DNA of 5,291 bases from Lachnospiraceae bacterium (GTDB lineage Bacteria > Bacillota_A > Clostridia > Lachnospirales > Lachnospiraceae). The position numbers and the translations under genes are program-made. The DNA is taken from the NCBI GenBank assembly GCA_017614185.1, contig JAGACI010000258.1, forward strand, positions 1 through 5,291. The letters run 5' to 3'. The stretch's first letter is position 1; every line of letters starts with the position of its first letter. Positions 1 through 5,291 of the stretch are shown here, in pieces. Under the pieces are notes generated by a model, which was not told where the DNA came from, searched no databases, and saw only the letters and a program-made list of their open reading frames with translations.

Positions 1-2189
1 ATATCGGCTTCCTTTGCCACAATCTGCATTGCACGTCCGCCAAGAACGAAGCTTGGACGAACCAGAACGGGATAGCCGATTCTCTCTGCAGCTTTCACAC
101 CGTCTTCAATACTTGTAACAGCTACACCTTCAGGCTGAGGAATTCCAAGTTTCTTTAATACGTGTTCAAAACTGTCTCTGTTTTCCGCTTTATCGATTGC
201 CTCGGCATCGGTACCGATAAGCTTTACTCCTCTCTTTGCAAGAGGTTCTGCCAGGTTAACCGCTGTCTGACCGCCAAGCGAAACAATTACGCCTTCGGGC
301 TTCTCTTTTTCAATGATGTTCATAACATCTTCGACTGTAAGAGGCTCGAAATAGAGCTTGTCTGACATCGTGTAGTCTGTGGAAACCGTCTCAGGGTTAT
401 TGTTTATAACAATGGCTTCATACCCTTTGGCTTTGATGGTCATAATGGCGTGCACAGTCGAGTAATCGAACTCTACGCCCTGTCCGATTCTGATGGGACC
501 TGAGCCAAGAACTATTACCTTCTTTCTGTCAGTTACAACCGACTCTTCATAGGTATGATCAATGTCTTCATATGTTGAATAGAAGTAAGGAATATAGCTT
601 TCAAACTCTGAAGCACAGCTGTCTATCATCTTATAGACGGGAAGCACTCCCAGTTCTTTTCTGATGGCTCTTATCTCGTCTTCTGTGTGACCTGTGAAAA
701 ATCCGATGGCCCTGTCCGAAAAGCCCATTCTCTTTGCTTCAAATAATGCCTTCTTATCCTTGCTTATATCAGGAATGGCTTTAAGCTTTTTCTCGGTATC
801 TACAACGTCCTTAAGGCCGTCTATGAAGAAGGCATCGATAAGAGACTCCCTTGTTATCGTCTCTACATCTTCTCCTCTTCTTAAAAGCTCTGCTATGGCA
901 TAAATTCTGTCATCCTTTGATTCCTTGATATAGGAAAGCAGATTCTTGCTGTCTTCTTCGTCAAACTTGTCAAGATGAAGGTGGCTAGCTCCGATTTCGA
1001 GTGATCTTATGGCCTTTAACAGGCTTTCGGGGAAGGAACGGCCTACACTCATGGTCTCGCCTGTAGCCTTCATCTGAGTGTTTAAGTCATTGCTTGCATC
1101 CGTAAATTTATCAAAGGGAAAACGGGGCATCTTGCAAACGATATAATCAAGCGAAGGCTCGAAACATGCCAGAGTGTTTGCAAGCTTAATCTCATCGAGT
1201 CGCATTCCGACGCCGATTTTGGCAGAAACCCTTGCTATAGGGTATCCGCTTGCCTTTGAAGCAAGTGCCGATGATCTTGAAACTCTGGGGTTAACCTCGA
1301 TTACATAGTAGTCCATTGACTTGGTATCAAGCGCAAACTGTACGTTACAGCCGCCCTCAACCTTAAGTGCTCTGATAAGCTTTAAAGCTGAATTTCTAAG
1401 CATCTGGTACTCTTTGTTGGTAAGAGTCTGTGAGGGAGCCACTACGATTGAGTCACCTGTGTGAATTCCCACGGGGTCCAGATTTTCCATGTTACAGATG
1501 GTTATCGCGGTGTCATTGGCATCACGCATAACCTCGTACTCAATTTCCTTGTAACCCTTAACGCTCTTCTCAACCAAAGCCTGATGTATGGGAGAAAGAT
1601 AAAGTGCGTTTTTAAGAATGGTCTTAAGTTCTGCCTCATCATCGGCAAAACCGCCGCCTGTTCCGCCAAGGGTGAAAGCGGGACGAATTACTATCGGGTA
1701 TCCGATATGATTTGCAGCGGCAATACCTGCCTCCATGCTCTCGACTATCTCAGAGGGAAGCACAGGTTCTCCAACGCTCTCGCAAAGTTCCTTAAAGCGC
1801 TCTCTGTCCTCTGCCTTATCTATACTGTCACCATCAGTTCCTAAAAGCTCGACGCCACATTCCTTTAAGACGCCTTTCTTTTCAAGCTGCATGGCAAGGT
1901 TAAGACCTGTCTGACCACCGATTCCCGGTAAGATTGCGTCAGGTCTTTCTTTTCTTATTACTTTTGCAATAAACTCAAGCGTCAAAGGCTCCATATACAC
2001 CTTGTCCGCTATGGTTTTGTCGGTCATTATAGTCGCAGGGTTTGAGTTGCAAAGAATTACCTCATACCCTTCCTCTCGTAAGGACAGACATGCCTGGGTT
2101 CCCGCATAGTCAAACTCCGCAGCCTGACCGATGACAATGGGACCTGAGCCTATTACAAGTATTTTCTTAATATCTTCACGCTTTGGCAT
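1..2189 (-). CDS. carB: Carbamoyl phosphate synthase large subunit, C-terminus cut off by the window edge
   Basis: CarB uses two ATP to turn bicarbonate and ammonia (channelled from glutamine via CarA) into carbamoyl phosphate, the cytoplasmic precursor for arginine and pyrimidines. I translated 729 uninterrupted codons from ATG at 2189 to the edge, with no stop or frameshift. The N-terminal half opens with the GSGPIVIGQ loop (about residue 14). It has R129, R169 (in [13 protein letters not shown]), E215, Q284, E298 and N300 (in [12 protein letters not shown]), matching the E. coli carboxyphosphate-site ligands with at most a one-residue offset. An oligomerisation region follows. The second, homologous half begins near 558 with [15 protein letters not shown] and retains R671 and R711 (in [12 protein letters not shown]), corresponding to E. 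coli R675 and R715. Full-length CarB is about 1070 residues, so the rest of the second ATP-grasp domain and the C-terminal allosteric domain lie outside. The start overlaps the carA end by 14 bases, indicating co-transcription. Identification is very secure. Confidence 0.98.
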   Translation of the reverse strand, partial: MPKREDIKKILVIGSGPIVIGQAAEFDYAGTQACLSLREEGYEVILCNSNPATIMTDKTIADKVYMEPLTLEFIAKVIRKERPDAILPGIGGQTGLNLAMQLEKKGVLKECGVELLGTDGDSIDKAEDRERFKELCESVGEPVLPSEIVESMEAGIAAANHIGYPIVIRPAFTLGGTGGGFADDEAELKTILKNALYLSPIHQALVEKSVKGYKEIEYEVMRDANDTAITICNMENLDPVGIHTGDSIVVAPSQTLTNKEYQMLRNSALKLIRALKVEGGCNVQFALDTKSMDYYVIEVNPRVSRSSALASKASGYPIARVSAKIGVGMRLDEIKLANTLACFEPSLDYIVCKMPRFPFDKFTDASNDLNTQMKATGETMSVGRSFPESLLKAIRSLEIGASHLHLDKFDEEDSKNLLSYIKESKDDRIYAIAELLRRGEDVETITRESLIDAFFIDGLKDVVDTEKKLKAIPDISKDKKALFEAKRMGFSDRAIGFFTGHTEDEIRAIRKELGVLPVYKMIDSCASEFESYIPYFYSTYEDIDHTYEESVVTDRKKVIVLGSGPIRIGQGVEFDYSTVHAIMTIKAKGYEAIVINNNPETVSTDYTMSDKLYFEPLTVEDVMNIIEKEKPEGVIVSLGGQTAVNLAEPLAKRGVKLIGTDAEAIDKAENRDSFEHVLKKLGIPQPEGVAVTSIEDGVKAAERIGYPVLVRPSFVLGGRAMQIVAKEAD

Positions 2190-3285
2190 TGTCTTTCTCC
2201 TTAAACGAATTCATATTTTTCACAAACTCATCAAAAAGATATGCGCTATCCTCGGGACCGGGTGCGCTCTCGGGATGATACTGAACGGAAAAAGCGTAAT
2301 CTTTTACGCATCTTACACCTTCAACCGTGTCATCTAAAAGGTTAAGATGAGTTATCTCAAGACCGGTGCCTCGAACACTTTCCTTATCAACCGCATAAGA
2401 GTGGTTCTGGCTTGTAACCTCTATTTTGTCAGTGAGGAGATTTTTTACAGGATGGTTACCGCCTCTGTGTCCGAATTTAAGCTTGTAGGTCTTGGCTCCG
2501 TATGAAAGTGAAAGAATCTGATGTCCAAGGCATATGCCAAAGATTGGATACTTTCCTTTTAAGTTCTTAACTGTCTCTATGGTCTCCTTTACATCCGTGG
2601 GATCTCCGGGACCGTTTGATATAAACACTCCGTCGGGTCTTAATTTTTCAATCTCCGAAGCGGGTGTATTAAAAGGCACTATCGTTACCTTGATATTTCT
2701 CTTATTAAGCGACTTTGGAATGTTTCCCTTCATTCCGCAATCAATTGCCACAACATGCAGCTGCTTCGTGTCTTTTTTTTCATCAAACACGAAGCTTTTC
2801 TTAGTGCTCACTCTGCTTACCGAATCCCTTGGAACGGGTGTGGATTCGATAATCTTTTTACTCTCCTCGATGCTTATATCCCTGCCTGTTATAAGGCATC
2901 TCATACTGCCCTTATCTCTTACAATTCTGGTGATTGCCCTGGTATCCACTCCATAGATTCCGGCAATGTTAAACTTCGCCATCGTCTCTCCCAAAGTGGC
3001 ACTGGCTCTAAAGTTTGAGGGAAGATCGTTATACTCTCTGACCACCAAAGCACCGATTGTGGGATTCGCTGATTCGAAATCCTCATCGTTTACCCCATAG
3101 TTTCCAATAAGGGGATAGGTCATCACCACGGCCTGGTCAGTGTAGGAGGGGTCTGAAATAATCTCCTGATAACCAACCATCGACGTGTTGAAAACCAGTT
3201 CCAAAACTTTTTCTTCTTTGGCACCGAATGAAAACCCTTCAAAACATTCTCCGGTTTCAAGCACCAATCTGCATTGTTCGCTCAT
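2176..3285 (-). CDS. carA: Carbamoyl phosphate synthase small (glutaminase) subunit
   Basis: CarA hydrolyses glutamine and feeds the ammonia through a tunnel to CarB. The 369-residue protein is a normal length for the family. Residues 1-150 form the CarA-specific N-terminal domain, with the family signatures [16 protein letters not shown] (33-48), TYPLIGNYG (56-64) and GVDTRAITR (112-120). Residues from about 177 form a class I glutamine amidotransferase domain: ISNGPGDP (222-229), the nucleophile elbow GICLGHQ with C252, the GHRGGNHPV segment (272-280), and catalytic H337 and E339 in YHPES. These correspond to the C269/H353/E355 triad of the E. coli enzyme. The ATG at 3285 is preceded by AAGGA at 9-base spacing. 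The gene lies 84 bases after the Amt-PII gene, and its 3' end overlaps carB. No key residue is missing. The lysine-rich tail (about 360-369) also encodes the carB ribosome binding site. Confidence 0.98.
   Translation of the reverse strand: MSEQCRLVLETGECFEGFSFGAKEEKVLELVFNTSMVGYQEIISDPSYTDQAVVMTYPLIGNYGVNDEDFESANPTIGALVVREYNDLPSNFRASATLGETMAKFNIAGIYGVDTRAITRIVRDKGSMRCLITGRDISIEESKKIIESTPVPRDSVSRVSTKKSFVFDEKKDTKQLHVVAIDCGMKGNIPKSLNKRNIKVTIVPFNTPASEIEKLRPDGVFISNGPGDPTDVKETIETVKNLKGKYPIFGICLGHQILSLSYGAKTYKLKFGHRGGNHPVKNLLTDKIEVTSQNHSYAVDKESVRGTGLEITHLNLLDDTVEGVRCVKDYAFSVQYHPESAPGPEDSAYLFDEFVKNMNSFKEKDNAKA
2197..2202 (-). promoter_or_regulatory. Ribosome binding site of carB, inside carA
   Basis: On the minus strand the sequence reads AAGGAG, followed by 7 bases and the carB ATG at 2189. 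The site lies within the final codons of carA (the K-E of its C-terminal tail). It supports the chosen carB start and fits translation of carB by ribosomes finishing carA. Confidence 0.85.
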
Positions 3286-3294
3286 CCTTTTTGT

Positions 3295-3299
3295 TCCTT
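3295..3299 (-). promoter_or_regulatory. Ribosome binding site of carA
   Basis: The minus strand reads AAGGA, with 9 bases between it and the carA ATG at 3285. A second AGG sits directly against the start codon, too close to be the main site. The spacing supports the 369-residue start, which also matches the usual CarA N-terminus. Confidence 0.75.
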
Positions 3300-3313
3300 T
3301 ATCTCTTTATTGC

Positions 3314-3351
3314 AACCAAAGGGCCACGCATTACGCGTGCCCCTTACGGTT
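3314..3351 (-). promoter_or_regulatory. Imperfect hairpin between the Amt-PII gene and carA
   Basis: The sequence can fold into a 38-base stem-loop. A 4-bp outer stem pairs 3314-3317 with 3348-3351. After a small internal loop, 5 bp pair 3319-3323 with 3341-3345. After one mismatch (3324/3340), 5 bp pair 3325-3329 with 3335-3339, closing a 5-base loop. On the minus-strand transcript it begins about 18 bases after the first stop of the transporter gene and ends just before the carA ribosome binding site. It is followed by an A-rich stretch, not a run of U, so it is not a standard intrinsic terminator for these genes. It could be an mRNA stability or processing element, or part of an attenuation leader controlling carAB. 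The fold is seen in sequence; the role is unknown. Confidence 0.55.
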
Positions 3352-3369
3352 TATGCTTTGCTTTCTTTA

Positions 3370-5133
3370 TTATTCTACATCCTGCAATGCATCGTAATCC
3401 TCTTCACCCGTTCGAATCTTAACGACTTTATCAACAGGATATACAAATATCTTTCCGTCTCCGATATGTCCGGTATAAAGAGCTTTCTTTGCCGCATCTA
3501 TAACCGTCTGTACCGGAATCTTGCTTACAACGACTTCAACCTTAATCTTGGGAAGAAGGGTTGCATCCATCTCAACACCTCTGTACTTCTCGCCGGCACC
3601 TTTCTGGATACCACAACCCATTACCTGAGTCATTGTCATTCCTGTTACACCGATATCGTTCATCGCTCTCTTAAGAGCATCGAAGCGACTTAACTTTGCA
3701 ACAATAACAACTTTGTTGATTCCTGAGGGAGCTGCCGTCACGGGCTTAATAACAGGTACAGCGGCTTCTTTCTTGGCTTCTGATGCCTTCTCGAAATCAC
3801 TCTCTCCAAGAGAAGTGTTCTCGTTTACATCCATTGTCATGGTGTTTGAAATATCCATGATGGAGAAGCCTGCATATGCTGAAGGAAGACCGTGCTCTGT
3901 AGCATCGAGACCGATAAGTTCTTCCTCTTCGGAAACCCTGAGACCAATCGTCTTTTTAAGTATAGTAAATGCAATTACGATTGTCACTACTGTCCATGCA
4001 ATTGTTATTCCCATACCACCGAGCTGTTTGCCGAGCTGTCCAAGGCCACCGCCGTAGAAAAGACCTTCGCTGATACCAGCAAGTTCAAATCCGGGAGCGG
4101 TTTCAGTTGCAAACAAGCCAACTGCGATTGTACCCCAGATACCGTTCATCATGTGTACTGCAACGGCACCAACGGGATCGTCTACGTGAAGTACGTTATC
4201 AACGAACCATACGCCGAATACTACAAGAAGTCCTGCCACCAATCCGATAACAGCCGAACCAACGCAATCAGTTACATCGCAGGGAGCTGTGATAGCTACG
4301 AGACCTGCAAGTGATGCGTTAAGACACATCGAAACATCGGGCTTGCCATATTTAATCCATGTAAAAATCATTGTTGTAACAGTTGCTACAGCAGGAGCTA
4401 CAGTTGTTGTAAGGAATACAGATCCCATTGTGGGCAAATCTGTTGCTGCCGCACCGTTGAATCCGTACCAGCCAAGCCAGAGAATAAATACACCGAGTGC
4501 ACCGATTACCAGGTTGTGACCGGGGAAAGCATTAACTTTTTCAACTTTTCCGTTTTTGTCTCTGTCAAACTTACCGATTCTGGGACCAAGCATCCATGCA
4601 CCAATCAGGGCGCATATACCACCGACCATGTGAATACAGTTTGAACCTGCGTAATCGTGGAATCCCCACTGTGCGAGGAATCCGTCACCCCATACCCAGT
4701 GAGCTTCGATGGGATAAATAACAGCTGATATTATTGCTGAGTAAATGCAGTAGGTAGAGAATTTGGTTCTCTCTGCCATAGCTCCGGATACTATTGTAGC
4801 GGTTGTAGCGCAAAATACAAGGTTAAAAACGAAACTTGAGTAATCAAAGTTACCGTAATCGGAAAATACATTGAAACTGAACCTTCCCATGAACCCTCCG
4901 ATATCTCCGCCTTCAGATACCATCATGAGGGATGCACCGCAGATAAACCACATCACTGTACCGATACAAAAGTCCATCAGGTTCTTCATGATGATGTTTC
5001 CTGCGTTTTTGGCTCTCGTAAATCCCGATTCAACCATTGCGAAGCCTGCCTGCATCCAGAAGACTAACGCAGCACCGATTAGGAACCAGACTCCGTACAC
5101 TTCGGAGCTGATTAAGCTTTTAATTTCCTCCAT
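3370..5133 (-). CDS. amt: Ammonium transporter (Amt/MEP/Rh family) fused to a C-terminal PII (GlnB/GlnK-like) signalling domain
   Basis: A 587-residue inner-membrane protein joining an Amt channel (about 1-415) to a whole PII domain (about 472-587). The Amt part has about eleven hydrophobic segments and no cleavable signal peptide; its first helix is about 13-35. Pore residues are present: F107, W148, D160, twin histidines H168 and H327, and F225 in GWYGFN. The position of E. coli S219 is A229. The conserved cytoplasmic tail (SEEEELIGLDATEHG, 401-415) is followed by a flexible linker rich in Ala, Lys and Pro (about 445-470). The PII domain aligns with E. coli GlnB without gaps at an offset of 471: Q510 (Q39), Y517-R518 of the T-loop (Y46-R47), K529 (K58), TGHIGDGK at 554-561 (K90) and IRTGE (R103). 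Tyr51, the uridylylation site, is M522; Arg38 is I509. The start has GAGGAG at 8-base spacing; the gene ends in two in-frame TAA codons. Likely role: ammonium uptake gated in cis by energy and 2-oxoglutarate status. Confidence 0.96.
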   Translation of the reverse strand: MEEIKSLISSEVYGVWFLIGAALVFWMQAGFAMVESGFTRAKNAGNIIMKNLMDFCIGTVMWFICGASLMMVSEGGDIGGFMGRFSFNVFSDYGNFDYSSFVFNLVFCATTATIVSGAMAERTKFSTYCIYSAIISAVIYPIEAHWVWGDGFLAQWGFHDYAGSNCIHMVGGICALIGAWMLGPRIGKFDRDKNGKVEKVNAFPGHNLVIGALGVFILWLGWYGFNGAAATDLPTMGSVFLTTTVAPAVATVTTMIFTWIKYGKPDVSMCLNASLAGLVAITAPCDVTDCVGSAVIGLVAGLLVVFGVWFVDNVLHVDDPVGAVAVHMMNGIWGTIAVGLFATETAPGFELAGISEGLFYGGGLGQLGKQLGGMGITIAWTVVTIVIAFTILKKTIGLRVSEEEELIGLDATEHGLPSAYAGFSIMDISNTMTMDVNENTSLGESDFEKASEAKKEAAVPVIKPVTAAPSGINKVVIVAKLSRFDALKRAMNDIGVTGMTMTQVMGCGIQKGAGEKYRGVEMDATLLPKIKVEVVVSKIPVQTVIDAAKKALYTGHIGDGKIFVYPVDKVVKIRTGEEDYDALQDVE

Positions 5134-5141
5134 AATATAAT

Positions 5142-5147
5142 CTCCTC
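5142..5147 (-). promoter_or_regulatory. Ribosome binding site of the Amt-PII gene
   Basis: The minus strand reads GAGGAG, 8 bases before the ATG at 5133, in a 53-base AT-rich spacer after the preceding gene. It supports this start; the nearby upstream ATG at 5149 is out of frame and overlaps the site itself. Confidence 0.85.
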
Positions 5148-5186
5148 ATAATATATTATTTTTTAAATCCTATGCCATACAGTTAA

Positions 5187-5291
5187 TTAAACGTAGAAGA
5201 GCATCTTGCCATAACTCGGGTAAGGAATGGCACTTTCGGGAACCTTCTCCTCCAAGGAATCCGCGATTGTTCTGATCTTCGCCATATCATC
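5187..5291 (-). CDS. glnN: C-terminal end of a probable type III glutamine synthetase
   Basis: Only the last 34 codons plus TAA are in the window. The reading frame entering from the high-coordinate edge contains MAKIRTIADSLEEKV and then IPYPSYGKMLFYV before the stop. The pattern (Arg-rich helix, A-D-x-L-E, then P-x-P-S/T-Y-x-x-x-L-F-x-V at the extreme C-terminus) resembles the end of the large GlnN-type (type III) glutamine synthetases common in Bacteroidetes and clostridia. These enzymes join ammonia to glutamate using ATP in the cytoplasm. The position 53 bases upstream of an ammonium transporter with a PII domain supports the call, since Amt, PII and glutamine synthetase genes commonly cluster. 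No catalytic residue is visible in so short a tail, so the assignment rests on the terminal motif and context. No terminator separates it from the transporter gene, so co-transcription is plausible. Confidence 0.62.
   Translation of the reverse strand, partial: DDMAKIRTIADSLEEKVPESAIPYPSYGKMLFYV

Noticed and set aside
1461..1844. Plus-strand open frame of 127 codons antisense to carB
   Set aside because: It lies wholly inside well-conserved carB, has no recognisable domain and is explained as a shadow frame. The same holds for the shorter plus-strand frames at 162-365 and 694-903; the one at 2131-2337 spans the carA/carB junction.
1..2189. Internal similarity between the two halves of carB (GSGPI loops and RP-x-F/GG motifs) considered as a sequence duplication event
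   Set aside because: All CarB proteins have two homologous ATP-grasp halves from an ancient duplication, so this is normal family architecture.
2534..2956. Plus-strand open frame of 140 codons with hydrophobic stretches, antisense to carA
   Set aside because: The hydrophobic look comes from reading the complement of charged, amphipathic CarA codons. No convincing ribosome binding site or family resemblance; carA on the other strand is unambiguous.
3314..3351. Hairpin considered as an intrinsic terminator
   Set aside because: The minus-strand transcript continues with an A- and G-rich sequence rather than a U-run, and the stem has a mismatch and an internal loop. It is kept only as a hairpin of unknown role.
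3892..4314. Plus-strand open frame of 140 codons, Cys- and Tyr-rich, antisense to the Amt domain
   Set aside because: Composition is typical of the complement of a membrane-protein gene. The Amt frame is intact and motif-rich across the same bases. The frames at 3274-3693, 3713-4057, 4289-4519 and 4871-5140 are rejected for the same reason.
5134..5186. Possible promoter in the AT-rich spacer before the Amt-PII gene
   Set aside because: Several TATAAT-like hexamers exist simply because the stretch is AT-rich, and I could not pair one with a convincing -35 box at normal spacing.

Overview
This window is an ordinary-looking bacterial chromosomal segment in which every supportable gene lies on the minus strand. 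In transcription order, from high to low coordinates, they are: the last 34 codons of a probable type III glutamine synthetase, a complete ammonium transporter fused to a PII signalling domain, complete carA, and about two thirds of carB, which runs off the low-coordinate edge. Moderate GC content, purine-rich Shine-Dalgarno sites in front of all three visible starts, a type III glutamine synthetase and a PII domain without the uridylylation tyrosine together suggest an anaerobic Firmicute, probably a clostridial or Lachnospiraceae-like organism. That assignment is an inference from style and gene content, not from a marker gene.

Layout: 5187-5291 is the probable glnN C-terminus; 5134-5186 is a 53-base AT-rich spacer holding the transporter's ribosome binding site; 3370-5133 is the Amt-PII fusion, ending in two tandem TAA stops; 3286-3369 is an 84-base spacer with an imperfect hairpin at 3314-3351 and the carA ribosome binding site; 2176-3285 is carA; carB starts at 2189, inside the 3' end of carA (14-base overlap), and stays open to base 1. 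No stretch over 300 bases lacks a gene. I see no tRNA, rRNA, mobile element or CRISPR array.

The genes form a coherent nitrogen-flow set. Amt brings in ammonium, glutamine synthetase fixes it into glutamine, and CarA takes the amide nitrogen from glutamine and passes it to CarB, which makes carbamoyl phosphate for arginine and pyrimidines. The PII domain, covalently attached to the transporter, would sense ATP/ADP and 2-oxoglutarate and gate uptake. The most interesting points are the fusion, the changed regulatory residues in its PII domain, and its placement between glutamine synthetase and carbamoyl phosphate synthetase. I found no evidence of an entirely new system.
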